In this document: piece by piece, positions 5,633-12,889 of the stretch | Numbering within the stretch: position 1 is the first letter of the stretch | How the letters are laid out: each line of letters opens with the position of its first letter | NCBI GenBank assembly: GCA_035515515.1 | Contig: DATJBC010000081.1 | Span: 1 to 15,411 of the forward strand | Reading direction: 5' to 3' | Source: DATJBC01 sp035515515 | GTDB lineage: Bacteria; Actinomycetota; Acidimicrobiia; Acidimicrobiales; UBA8190 | DNA: 15,411 nucleotides | Made by a program: the position numbers and the translations under genes | The notes under the pieces: model-generated | The model's input: only the letters and a program-made list of their open reading frames with translations | Told to the model about the DNA's origin: nothing | Databases searched by the model: none

Positions 5633-6232
5633 ATGGCTGACCCCGGCCCCGGCCCGCCGCTGGCCGAGGCGCGCGTCGGCGACCTGCTGGCGCGCCTGGC
5701 CGCCCCCGGGCCCGACCCCGGCGGTGGCGGCGCGGCGGCGGTGGTGGTGGCCCTGGCCGCCGCGCTGTGCGCCATGGTCGCCGAGCTCTCGCCCCGTCAC
5801 TGCGCCGACGCGCCCCGCCTGGCCGACGAGGCGCGCGCCCTGGCCCGGCGGGCCCCGGCGCTGGGCGACGACGACGCCCGCGCCTACCGGGCGGTGCTGG
5901 CGGCCGGTGGCTCGGGCACGGCGCCGGGCGAGGACGCCGCGGCGCGCCTCGACGCCGCGCTGTCGGCGGCCTCCGACGTCCCCCTGGCCATCGCCCAGGC
6001 GGGCGCGGCGGTGGCCCGCCTGGGCGCCCGGCTCGCCCGGGAGGGGAACCCCGCCGTGCAGGGCGACGCCGTGGCCGCCGCGCTGCTGGGAGCGGCGGGA
6101 TGCGATGCGGCCGCCACGCTGGTGGGCCTCAACCTGGCGGACCACCCCGACGACCCCCGGCACCGAGAGGCCGCGGCGGCGCGCCACGAGGCCCGGGGGG
6201 CCGCCGCCCGCGCCCGGGGCGCCCCCGGCTGA
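5633..6232 (+). CDS. fchA: Cyclodeaminase/cyclohydrolase family protein (probable methenyltetrahydrofolate cyclohydrolase)
   Basis: The 199-residue product matches the FTCD C-terminal (cyclodeaminase) fold. Landmarks are the PGPDPGGGGAAAVVVALAAALCAMVAEL-type opening (about residues 25-52), the DDDARAYRAVL helix (79-89), DVPLAIAQAGAAV (115-127), REGNPAVQGDAVAAALL (136-152) and the LVGLNL strand (163-168). Stand-alone bacterial members include FchA, which interconverts 10-formyl- and 5,10-methenyl-tetrahydrofolate; others are formiminotetrahydrofolate cyclodeaminases of histidine breakdown. The position 17 bases after fhs, with no hut genes visible, favours the cyclohydrolase role. The ATG at 5633 is chosen because the preceding sequence contains the fhs stop and GGGGGG (5615-5620) at suitable spacing. 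The C-terminal 25 residues are Ala/Arg-rich and probably disordered. The gene ends before a strong hairpin. Confidence 0.85.
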   Translation: MADPGPGPPLAEARVGDLLARLAAPGPDPGGGGAAAVVVALAAALCAMVAELSPRHCADAPRLADEARALARRAPALGDDDARAYRAVLAAGGSGTAPGEDAAARLDAALSAASDVPLAIAQAGAAVARLGARLAREGNPAVQGDAVAAALLGAAGCDAAATLVGLNLADHPDDPRHREAAAARHEARGAAARARGAPG

Positions 6233-6237
6233 GCGCG

Positions 6238-6273
6238 CCCCCGCCCGGGGGTCGCCGCCGGCCGGGGCGGGGG
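6238..6273. terminator. Terminator hairpin between fchA and the MaoC gene
   Basis: CCCCCGCCCGG (6238-6248) pairs with CCGGGGCGGGGG (6262-6273) with a single unpaired base, giving a very GC-rich stem between two convergent genes. It likely serves both directions; no U tract is present on either side. Confidence 0.5.
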
Positions 6274-6279
6274 GGACCG

Positions 6280-7131
6280 TCAGCCCCCCACGAAGCGCCC
6301 GGCGTCGATCACGGTCTCGCCGCGCTGGTTCTGCGTGCGGAAGCGGGCCCCCTCGCCGTCGGCCCACATCGACACGGTGAGGGTGTCGCCGGGGAGGGTG
6401 GGGCGCGAGAAGCGCCCCGCCATCGAGCGAAAGCGCGCCGGGTCCGACCCGCACAGCGCGCCCAGCAGGGCGCGGCCGGTGAAGCCGTAGGTGCACAGGC
6501 CGTGGAGGATGGGCCGGTCGAAGCCGGCGCGCGCCGCGAACACGGGGTCGGAGTGCAGCGGGTTGCGGTCGCCCGACAGGCGGTAGAGCAGGGCCTGGTC
6601 GGGGCGCGTGGGCATGCGCACCTCGTGGTCGGGGGGCCGCTCGGGCAGGGGGTCGGCCGACGCCGAGGGGCCGCGCTCGCCGCCGAAGCCGCCTTCGCCC
6701 CGGATGAACAGCGACGTCACCGCCGTGAAGCGCGGGGCGCCGCTGTCGGCGTCCACCGAGCGCGACTCGGTGACGACGACCGCCCCCGAGCCCTTGTCGT
6801 AGACGCCGGTGACCGTGGTGGTGGTGCGCACCGTCCCCGCCACCGGTATGGCCCCGAACAGCTCGATGGACTGCTCGCCGTGGACGAGCATGGCGGGGTC
6901 GAAGCTCCCCAGGGCGGCGCGCGGGGGGCCGCCCCCGCCGGTCACGGTGGCGAAGGTGGGCAGCACCTGTTGGGGCCGCCCGGCGGCGTTCTCGGTGGTG
7001 AACTCGAGCTCGGCGGCGGGGTCCTCGGCCCCGGCCCCCACGCCCAGGGCGTAGAGGAGGCAGTCCGTCGACGACCACGAGCGCTCGACGGCCTCCGAGC
7101 TCGACCCGACGGCTCCGGGGTTGATGGGCAT
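6280..7131 (-). CDS. Two-domain MaoC-type (R)-specific enoyl-CoA hydratase
   Basis: The 283-residue protein has two hot-dog folds. The N-terminal half (about 10-150) is a degenerate MaoC-like N domain including YALGVGAG and HGEQSIELF. The C-terminal half carries the hydratase-2 motif YRLSGDRNPLHSDP (183-196), with catalytic D188 and H193, followed by FDRPILHGLCTYGF. This layout matches the hydratase unit of peroxisomal MFE-2 and actinobacterial enoyl-CoA hydratases of fatty acid or sterol side-chain oxidation. The expected reaction is hydration of trans-2-enoyl-CoA to (R)-3-hydroxyacyl-CoA. The ATG at 7131 is chosen over an in-frame ATG 17 codons upstream because GGAGG (7140-7144, minus strand) lies 8 bases before it. 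It is divergent from a MerR-family regulator, and a dyad sits in its promoter, so it is the likely target of that regulator. Confidence 0.9.
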   Translation of the reverse strand: MPINPGAVGSSSEAVERSWSSTDCLLYALGVGAGAEDPAAELEFTTENAAGRPQQVLPTFATVTGGGGPPRAALGSFDPAMLVHGEQSIELFGAIPVAGTVRTTTTVTGVYDKGSGAVVVTESRSVDADSGAPRFTAVTSLFIRGEGGFGGERGPSASADPLPERPPDHEVRMPTRPDQALLYRLSGDRNPLHSDPVFAARAGFDRPILHGLCTYGFTGRALLGALCGSDPARFRSMAGRFSRPTLPGDTLTVSMWADGEGARFRTQNQRGETVIDAGRFVGG

Positions 7132-7139
7132 GGTGACGA

Positions 7140-7144
7140 CCTCC
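7140..7144 (-). promoter_or_regulatory. Ribosome binding site fixing the MaoC start
   Basis: GGAGG on the minus strand, 8 bases before ATG 7131, decides the start of the hydratase in favour of this codon and against the upstream in-frame ATG at 7182, which has no Shine-Dalgarno sequence and lies too close to the promoter. Confidence 0.7.
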
Positions 7145-7172
7145 GCCTCTGCGGCCCTCTCCGGGCAAGGAA

Positions 7173-7201
7173 TATGTAACATCGATTCATGGTACGATCA
7201 A
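7173..7201 (-). promoter_or_regulatory. Promoter of the MaoC hydratase gene with dyad in the spacer
   Basis: On the minus strand TTGATC (7196-7201) and TACATA (7173-7178) are separated by exactly 17 bases and lie in a conspicuously AT-rich patch. An imperfect dyad GTAACAT-N6-ATGGTAC (7176-7195, plus strand; 6 of 7 arm positions match) fills the spacer. A plus-strand TAACAT (7177-7182), six bases before the regulator's ATG, could be the opposing -10. Promoter and operator functions are inferred. Confidence 0.5.
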
Positions 7202-7650
7202 GCGTGCACTCCTCCCCGCCCCCCGGGCGCCGCCGGGGGACCGCGGCGCCCGCCGCCGGCCGGATGACCATCGACGAGCTGGCCCGCGCCCAGGGCACCA
7301 CCACCCGCCACATCCGCGACCTGCAGACGCGCCGGGTGCTCCCCCACCCCGTGCTGGTGGGCCGCACCGGCTCCTACGACGCCGCCCACGCCGCCCGCCT
7401 GCGGGCGGTGCTCGAGCTCCAGGAGGCCGGCTTCTCCCTGGCCGCCATCGAGGTCCTGGTGCGCGCCTGGGAGCGGGGCGCCGCCCTGCACGAGGTGCTC
7501 GGCTTCCCGCCGCCCCCCGCGGCGCCGTCGGGCCGCGCCGGTGCGGAGGACGGGGAGTGGGCCGACCTCGACCACTGGTCGCCACCGCGGCGCGGCGCGG
7601 CCCTGTCGGTCGTCCCCTCCACCGTGCTGGCCGAGCCCGCCGCCTCCTGA
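7189..7650 (+). CDS. MerR-family transcriptional regulator
   Basis: In this 153-residue DNA-binding protein, the MerR winged-helix domain starts at residue 26 (MTIDELARAQGTTTRHIRDLQ). The wing includes LVGRTGSYDAAHAARL and is followed by the LQEAGFSLAAIEVLVRAWE helix that continues into the dimerisation helix. The last 50 residues are Pro/Gly-rich with no sensor motif and no Cys, so metal sensing is unlikely; the inducer is unknown. ATG 7189 is favoured as a leaderless start because TAACAT lies six bases upstream. GTG 7204 (five bases after TACGAT) and ATG 7264 (directly at the HTH) are alternatives. It probably regulates the divergent hydratase and itself through the dyad at 7176-7195, which overlaps its own start codon. 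A hairpin follows its stop. Confidence 0.85.
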   Translation: MVRSSVHSSPPPGRRRGTAAPAAGRMTIDELARAQGTTTRHIRDLQTRRVLPHPVLVGRTGSYDAAHAARLRAVLELQEAGFSLAAIEVLVRAWERGAALHEVLGFPPPPAAPSGRAGAEDGEWADLDHWSPPRRGAALSVVPSTVLAEPAAS

Positions 7651-7680
7651 CGGGGCGGGCCGGGGGGCCCGTCCCCCGTC
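7649..7680 (+). terminator. Terminator hairpin after the MerR gene
   Basis: GACGGGG (7649-7655) pairs with CCCCGTC (7674-7680), continued by CGGGC (7656-7660) with GCCCG (7667-7671), leaving a two-base bulge on the right arm. The stem begins inside the MerR stop codon. It suggests the downstream oxidoreductase is not simply co-transcribed with the regulator. Confidence 0.5.
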
Positions 7681-7704
7681 GGCGGCCTGCAAGCATGGGC
7701 GCCG

Positions 7705-9291
7705 GTGGCGGCGCGTGACACCCTGGGGCGCATCGGGCTGCCCGCCCCGGTGTCGGAGCTGGCGGCCCGGCCCTGGGACGTGGTCGTGGTGGGGGCGGGG
7801 CACAACGGCCTCACCGCCGCCGCCTACCTGGCCCGCGCCGGCCACCGCGTGCTGGTGCTCGAGCGCCGGGCGCGCATCGGCGGGGCGTGCACGCTGGAAC
7901 AGCCCTTCGACGACCCCGGCTTCGTGGTGAGCCCCTGCGCCTACGCCGTGGGGCTGCTGCACCCCCTGGTCGTGGAGGAGCTGGGCCTGGCCGCACGGGG
8001 ATACCGGGTCCGGCTCATCGACCCCCACCTGTGGTGCCCCTTCGAGGACGGCACCTCGATCGCCTTGTGGGACGACGACGCCCGCAGCGCCGCCGCCGTG
8101 GCGGCGCTGTCGCCCGGCGACGTGGACGGGTACCTCGCCTACGGCGCCCTGTTCGCCCGCATCCGCCGGGCGCTGCGCCACGGGGCCCGTGACACCTGGC
8201 TGGGGGACGCCCCCGACCGGGCCGAGATCGAGGAGATCCTGGCGGGCGACCCCGAGGCCCTCGAGGTGGTGTTCGAGGCGTCCATCGCCGACGTGGTGGA
8301 GCGCCACGTGCACGACGAGCGGCTGCGCACGGCGCTGCACGGCCAGGGCATCATCGGCACCTTCGCGGGGCCCCGCGACCCCGGCACCGCGGCCGTCCAC
8401 CTCATGCACGCCTCGGGCACCCTGGCGGGCAAGGGCGGCGCGTGGGGCTACGTGGAGGGCGGGATGGGGATGGTGTCGTTCGCCCTGGCCGACGCGGCCG
8501 CCGAGGCGGGGGCCGTGCTGGCCGCGGGCGTGGCCGTGGCGGCCGTCGTGCCCGGCGTGGGCGTGCGCCTCGAGGGCGGCGAGCTGGTGCGCGCCGAGGC
8601 GGTGGTGTCCAACGCGGACCCCAAGCGGACCGTCGCCCTGTGCGAGTACGGCGTCCCGCCCGACTTCCGACGCCGGGTCGAGGCGTGGCGCTGCGACAGC
8701 CCCGTGCTCAAGGTGAACTGCGCGCTGGCCGGGCTGCCCACGTTCGCCGCCCGCGCCGACGCCGTCCCCCACCGGGGCATGGTGACCATCAGCACCGGGA
8801 CCGACGACACCCAGGCCGCCTGTGCGGCCGCCCGGCGCGGCGAGCCGGCGCCGGCGTGGTGCGAGCTGTACTTCCCCACCGCCTACGACCCCTCGGTGGC
8901 GCCACCCGGGGCGCACGTGATGAGCATCTTCGCCCAGTACGTACCGGGCACCCTGGCCCGCGGCACGTGGGACGAGCGTCGGGAGGAGGTCGGCGACCTG
9001 GCCCTCGGCGCCGTGGGCCGGTTCGCTCCCGACCTGCCCGGCCTCGTCGTGCAGCGCGAGGTGCTCGGCCCCCCCGACGTCGAGGCGCGCATCGGTCTCA
9101 CGGGCGGCCACATCTTCCAGGGCGAGTGCCTGCCCGATCAGATGTGGTCCCGGCGCTTCGCCCCGCGCACCCCCGTCGCCGGGGTCTTCCTGTGCGGGGC
9201 GGCCACCCACCCGGGCGGCAGCGTGATGGCCGCCAACGGGCGCAACGCGGCGGTCGCCGTCCACGCCGCGCTGCGGGCGGCGTCCCCCTGA
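7705..9291 (+). CDS. FAD-dependent oxidoreductase, phytoene desaturase-like / PYROXD2 group
   Basis: The 528-residue flavoprotein begins with a Rossmann FAD-binding motif VVVVGAGHNGLTAAAYLARAG (26-46), then VLVLERRARIGGACTLE with the ribose-binding acidic residue E53. The C-terminal flavin motif is GVFLCGAATHPGGSVMAANGRNAA (about 493-516). This combination is typical of the large NAD(P)/FAD family annotated as phytoene dehydrogenase-related and, in animals, PYROXD2. No other carotenoid gene (crtB, crtE) is present, so a carotenoid desaturase role is not supported, and the substrate is unknown. GTG 7705 is the first reasonable start after the MerR terminator; no clear Shine-Dalgarno sequence precedes it, and a start a few codons later would not remove the FAD motif. 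Confidence 0.87.
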   Translation: MAARDTLGRIGLPAPVSELAARPWDVVVVGAGHNGLTAAAYLARAGHRVLVLERRARIGGACTLEQPFDDPGFVVSPCAYAVGLLHPLVVEELGLAARGYRVRLIDPHLWCPFEDGTSIALWDDDARSAAAVAALSPGDVDGYLAYGALFARIRRALRHGARDTWLGDAPDRAEIEEILAGDPEALEVVFEASIADVVERHVHDERLRTALHGQGIIGTFAGPRDPGTAAVHLMHASGTLAGKGGAWGYVEGGMGMVSFALADAAAEAGAVLAAGVAVAAVVPGVGVRLEGGELVRAEAVVSNADPKRTVALCEYGVPPDFRRRVEAWRCDSPVLKVNCALAGLPTFAARADAVPHRGMVTISTGTDDTQAACAAARRGEPAPAWCELYFPTAYDPSVAPPGAHVMSIFAQYVPGTLARGTWDERREEVGDLALGAVGRFAPDLPGLVVQREVLGPPDVEARIGLTGGHIFQGECLPDQMWSRRFAPRTPVAGVFLCGAATHPGGSVMAANGRNAAVAVHAALRAASP

Positions 9292-9295
9292 GCCC

Positions 9296-9320
9296 GGCCC
9301 CGGCCCGGGGGCCCGGGGCC
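9296..9320 (+). terminator. Terminator-like hairpin after the oxidoreductase
   Basis: GGCCCCGG (9296-9303) pairs perfectly with CCGGGGCC (9313-9320) over a 9-base GC loop, five bases after the stop. It separates the oxidoreductase from the membrane-protein/acyltransferase pair. Confidence 0.45.
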
Positions 9321-9391
9321 GCCGGGGGGCCGCCCAGGCGCGCCCCGTGTGCGTGAGTGGTCGTCGGGGCACTGCTGGGCGTGGTGGATCC

Positions 9392-9401
9392 GGAAGGGGG
9401 G
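9392..9401 (+). promoter_or_regulatory. Ribosome binding site deciding the membrane-protein start
   Basis: The purine-rich GGAAGGGGGG lies 5 bases before GTG 9407 and favours this start over an in-frame GTG at 9347, which has no such sequence and would add 20 Gly/Arg-rich residues. Confidence 0.55.
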
Positions 9402-9406
9402 CTCCG

Positions 9407-10729
9407 GTGCCGGCGCGACCGACCAACGCACGCACGGCGACGGCCCCCGCCCCGGGGCGCCGGGCCCTCCCGGCCGGGACGCTGCTCGCCGTCTACCTGG
9501 CGGCGCTGGGGGTCTTCGTCGGCGTCGTGGTGGTGCGGGGCGGCCCCTCGCTGGGCGACGCCTACGGGGTGACCCGGCCCACCGCCGCGCTGGCCCAGGG
9601 CGACCTCGGGGACGCCGCCCGCCAGTCGGTGCTGCCCCAGCCCCCCGGGTACGTGTACCTGGCCGCGCCCTTCGTGGCCGCCCTGCGCCCGGTGGTCGGC
9701 GCCCCGACCTGGTGCGACCCCCGCGTGCCGGCCATCGTGCGCGTGTTCGCCGGGCAGTGCACGGCGCGGCAGCTGGCCGCCCACCGCTGGTACCGGTCCC
9801 AGGCGCTGCTCGGCGTCCTGGCCTGGCTGGTGCTGGCCGCCGGGGGCGCCGCGCTCCTGCGGGCCGCGGGGGCGGGCGGCGGCGGGCGCGAGGTCGTGCT
9901 GGTGGTGGCGCTGGCCGGGGTGCCCGCCGCCAGCGACGCCATCGTGGAGACCTTCCACCCCCAGGACATCGTGTGCGTGGGGCTCACCTGCGCGGCGCTG
10001 GCCGCCGTCGTCCGCCGGCGATGGGCCCTGGCGGGGGCGGTGTTCGGCGCGGCCTTCCTGTGCAAGCAGTTCGCCCTGTTGCCGTTGGCCGCCGTGGTGG
10101 TGTGCGCGCCGGGCTGGGGGGCGCGCGCCCGGGTGGCGGTGCCCGCCGCCGCCGTGGCGTGCTGCGGGCTGGTGCCCTTCCTCGCCGTGGACGCCGGGGG
10201 CACGTGGCGCACCCTCAGCGCGGTGAACGCCGGAGGCGCCGGGAACCTCACCACGGGCACGGTGCTCGGGCTCACCGGCTTGTCGGTGACGGCCAAGCTC
10301 TACGTGGCGCGCGACGGGCCCGTCGTGGTGGCGCTGGCCCTGGGGTGGTGGGCGCGCCGGCGCTGGCGCGGGGCGCGCCCCGACCCGGTGGCGGTGGTCG
10401 GCCTGGCCACGGCCTGCCTGGCGGGGCGCCTGGTGCTCGAGCTGGCCTTCGCCAGTTACTACCTCCTGGCCGTGAGCGCCGGCCTGCTCCTCCTCGACCT
10501 GGCCGCCAGGCGGCTGCCGGTGGTGTCGCTGTCGTGGATCGTGCTGTGCAGCCTGGTGGTGGAGCCGGCCGGCGGCCAGCCCACGAGCCACACCGACGCC
10601 GCGCTGGCCCTCGTGCTGTCGCTGGGCGCGCTCGTCGTCGGGGTGCACGCCGCGCGGGGGCCACGGCGCCCCGAGGGCGCCGGCACCCGGCCGCGGGCGC
10701 CCGCCTCGCTGGCCGCGGGGGCCCGGTAG
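9407..10729 (+). CDS. Polytopic membrane protein, possible GT-C-type glycosyltransferase
   Basis: This 440-residue integral membrane protein has about ten hydrophobic segments; the first is at roughly 24-43 (LLAVYLAALGVFVGVVVV). A periplasmic-type loop follows (RGGPSLGDAYGVTRPTAAL), and later segments include WALAGAVFGAAFLCKQFALLPLAAVVV. The overall pattern, the acidic residue in the first loop, the ETFHPQD motif before a membrane segment and the FLCKQF phrase recall DUF2029/GT87-type polyprenyl-phosphate-sugar-dependent transferases, but I cannot identify a catalytic motif with certainty. The gene ends in TAGTG, where the last base of the stop is the first base of the acyltransferase start. 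The two products probably act together on an envelope glycan or glycolipid at the membrane. An unrelated membrane transporter cannot be excluded. Confidence 0.7.
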   Translation: MPARPTNARTATAPAPGRRALPAGTLLAVYLAALGVFVGVVVVRGGPSLGDAYGVTRPTAALAQGDLGDAARQSVLPQPPGYVYLAAPFVAALRPVVGAPTWCDPRVPAIVRVFAGQCTARQLAAHRWYRSQALLGVLAWLVLAAGGAALLRAAGAGGGGREVVLVVALAGVPAASDAIVETFHPQDIVCVGLTCAALAAVVRRRWALAGAVFGAAFLCKQFALLPLAAVVVCAPGWGARARVAVPAAAVACCGLVPFLAVDAGGTWRTLSAVNAGGAGNLTTGTVLGLTGLSVTAKLYVARDGPVVVALALGWWARRRWRGARPDPVAVVGLATACLAGRLVLELAFASYYLLAVSAGLLLLDLAARRLPVVSLSWIVLCSLVVEPAGGQPTSHTDAALALVLSLGALVVGVHAARGPRRPEGAGTRPRAPASLAAGAR

Positions 10730-12801
10730 TGCGCGCCGGGCCGCCAGGGGCGCCGGGCCGCTACTGGCCCGCGCTCGACGGCGTGCGCGCCCTGGCCATC
10801 GGCGCCGTGATCGCCTTCCACCTCGGCGTGCTGGGCGGGGGGTGGATCGGCGTCGACGTCTTCTTCGTGCTCTCGGGGTTCCTCATCACCACCCTGCTCC
10901 TCGACGAGCGCGACCGCACGGGGACGGTGCGCCTGCGCGCCTTCTGGGCCCGGCGGGCGCGGCGCCTGCTCCCCGCGTTGTGCCTCGTGCTCGTGGCCCT
11001 GGCGCTGTACGCGGCGGCCGGGGGGACGGCCGTGGTGCCCGCCCAGCTGCGCGCTCCGGCGCTGGCCACGCTGTTCTACGTCGCCAACTGGCAGCAGCAG
11101 CTCGCCGGGCACGGCTACTTCGCCCACTTCGAGGCGGTGAGCCCCCTGCAGCACACGTGGTCGCTGGCCATCGAGGAGCAGTACTACCTGGTGTGGCCGC
11201 TGCTGGTCCTGGTGCTGGGGCGCCTGGCCCGGGGCCGGTCGGGCCGGGCCGCGCCCTCGCCGCGGGCGGTCCTCGTCCCCGTGGCGGTGCTGGCGCTGGC
11301 CTCGGCGCTGTGGATGGGCGTGGCGGCCGGCGTGCTCGGGCCCGAGCGCGCCTACCTGGGCACCGACACGCGGGCCTGGGAGCTGTTGCTCGGCGCGCTG
11401 GGCGCCGTGGCGGCCCGGACGCCGGGCGCCACGCGCTGGCCCCGCGCCTGGACGGCGGCGGGCGCCGCCGCCGTGGCCGCCCTGGCAGCGGGGACCGTCG
11501 CCGCCGGCGGCCCTCCCCGGTGGATCTGGGACGGCGGGCTCGTGGGGCTGGCGGGGGGCGCGCTGGTCGTGGTGCTGGGCGCCGTGCGCCACCCCACCGG
11601 CCCCCTGGCGCGCCTGCTCGGGCTGGCGCCGCTCGTCGTCGTGGGCCGGCTCAGCTACTCCCTCTACCTGTGGCACTGGCCCGTCATCGTGGTGCTGACG
11701 GCGCGCACCACGGGGCTGCGCGGCCCGTCGCTCCTCGTGTCCCGGTTGGCGGCCATGGCGGCGGCCGCGGCGCTCAGCTACGTGGCCGTGGAGCGCCCGC
11801 TGCGGCGCGCCGACTGGAGCCGGTGGCGCCGGCGGGCGCTGGCCCCGGTCGGCCTGGCCGCCGTGCTGGGGGCGCTGGTGGCGGCCACCGTCGCGCCCGT
11901 GGAGGCCACCACGGCCGCCGTCCGCCTCCCCTCCGTCGTCGCCCAGGGGGTGCGCGCCGTGTCCCCGGCGCCGGTGACGGCGACCGCGGCGCCGGCCCCC
12001 CTCCCGGCCGGGCGGGTGGGCACCCCGTCGGACCCGCTGCGGGCGTGGATCATGGGGGACAGCGTCATGGACGACAGCGCCCCCGGCGTGACCGCCGCCC
12101 TGGAGGCCACCGGGGACGTGCACGTGGTGGTCAACAGCGCCTTCGGCGGCTGGGGGCTCAGCACCGACCGGTCGTTCTCCAGCGACTTCGCCCGCATCGT
12201 CGCCCAGTACCACCCCGAGGTCGTCATCGGCACGTGGTCGTGGGACGACCAGCTCGCCACCGAGGACCCCCAGTCCTACCGGGACACGCTGGTGGGCGCC
12301 CTCCACGACATCCTCGCCCCCGGCGACGGCGTCGACCTGGTGGTGCTCCTGCAGTTCCCGCAGACGGGGCCGAGCCCCGAGATCCTCGACGCGCCCGTGC
12401 AGTACCAGCAGTGGGAGACGCAGAACACCGAGCAGAACGCCTGGAACGCCGTGGCCCGCCAGGCGGTGGGCTTCTTCCCCGGCCACGCCCTGTACCTCCC
12501 GACCGACCAGCTCTTCGCCCCGGGGGGCCGCTTCTTCACGTGGCTGCGGACCCCCTCGGGCGCCTGGCTGCGGGCCCGCAAGATCGACAGCGTCCACATG
12601 TGCCCCTACGGGGCGGCCGAGCTCGGCGCCCTCGTGGTGAGCGACCTCACGCCCGCGCTGCACCTGTCGGGCATGGCGCCGGGCTGGGAGCTCGGCGACT
12701 GGGTGCACGACGCCAACTTCGACGACCCCCCCGGCGCGTGCCCGGCCAACCAGCCGCCCCCCGGCTACGACGGCATCGCCGTCCCGGGCCCGCCCTCGTG
12801 A
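10729..12801 (+). CDS. OafA/YrhL-type membrane acyltransferase with C-terminal SGNH domain
   Basis: This 690-residue protein would O-acylate an extracytoplasmic glycan. The N-terminal acyltransferase-3 domain (about 10-370, ten or so membrane helices) starts RYWPALDGVRALAIG and has the R-x10-H pair R20/H31. It continues with WIGVDVFFVLSGFLIT (39-54), HTWSLAIEEQYYLVWP (142-157) and SYSLYLWHWPVIV. After a linker of Ala/Pro/Val, the SGNH hydrolase-like domain (about 435-640) shows the GDS block IMGDSVMDD with S445 and the DxxH block DSVH with D620 and H623. This AT3-SGNH fusion passes acyl groups from cytosol to an external acceptor in characterised relatives. GTG 10729 overlaps the stop of the preceding membrane protein by one base, implying coupled translation and a common pathway. 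The acceptor sugar is unknown. Confidence 0.93.
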   Translation: MRAGPPGAPGRYWPALDGVRALAIGAVIAFHLGVLGGGWIGVDVFFVLSGFLITTLLLDERDRTGTVRLRAFWARRARRLLPALCLVLVALALYAAAGGTAVVPAQLRAPALATLFYVANWQQQLAGHGYFAHFEAVSPLQHTWSLAIEEQYYLVWPLLVLVLGRLARGRSGRAAPSPRAVLVPVAVLALASALWMGVAAGVLGPERAYLGTDTRAWELLLGALGAVAARTPGATRWPRAWTAAGAAAVAALAAGTVAAGGPPRWIWDGGLVGLAGGALVVVLGAVRHPTGPLARLLGLAPLVVVGRLSYSLYLWHWPVIVVLTARTTGLRGPSLLVSRLAAMAAAAALSYVAVERPLRRADWSRWRRRALAPVGLAAVLGALVAATVAPVEATTAAVRLPSVVAQGVRAVSPAPVTATAAPAPLPAGRVGTPSDPLRAWIMGDSVMDDSAPGVTAALEATGDVHVVVNSAFGGWGLSTDRSFSSDFARIVAQYHPEVVIGTWSWDDQLATEDPQSYRDTLVGALHDILAPGDGVDLVVLLQFPQTGPSPEILDAPVQYQQWETQNTEQNAWNAVARQAVGFFPGHALYLPTDQLFAPGGRFFTWLRTPSGAWLRARKIDSVHMCPYGAAELGALVVSDLTPALHLSGMAPGWELGDWVHDANFDDPPGACPANQPPPGYDGIAVPGPPS

Positions 12802-12863
12802 TCCGGCCCGACGCGGCGGACGGGCGCGCCGGGCGGCGGTGTGCGATGGTGCGGCCCCAACAC

Positions 12864-12870
12864 GAGGAGG
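12864..12870 (+). promoter_or_regulatory. Strong Shine-Dalgarno upstream of the TrmO-domain gene
   Basis: GAGGAGG is among the best Shine-Dalgarno matches in the window. It lies 7 bases before an in-frame CTG (12878) but 19 bases before the first downstream ATG (12890), so it argues that translation begins at the CTG. It lies downstream of the GTG at 12839, which it therefore cannot serve. Confidence 0.5.
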
Positions 12871-12889
12871 CGGGGCACTGCGCATCGAG

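Noticed and set aside
7132..7182. N-terminal extension of the MaoC hydratase to the ATG at 7182
   Set aside because: A GGAGG sits 8 bases before ATG 7131, the extra 17 residues are not part of the fold, and the upstream ATG falls inside the promoter elements.
7705..9291. Carotenoid biosynthesis (phytoene desaturase crtI)
   Set aside because: No phytoene synthase or prenyl synthase gene is nearby, and the C-terminal motif matches the broad PYROXD2-like group rather than true CrtI.
9349..10728. Upstream extension of the acyltransferase frame, giving a 1150-codon protein
   Set aside because: The extension lies out of frame inside the membrane-protein gene and reads as Arg/Gly/Pro low complexity. 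The GTG at 10729, overlapping the preceding stop, is the natural start.
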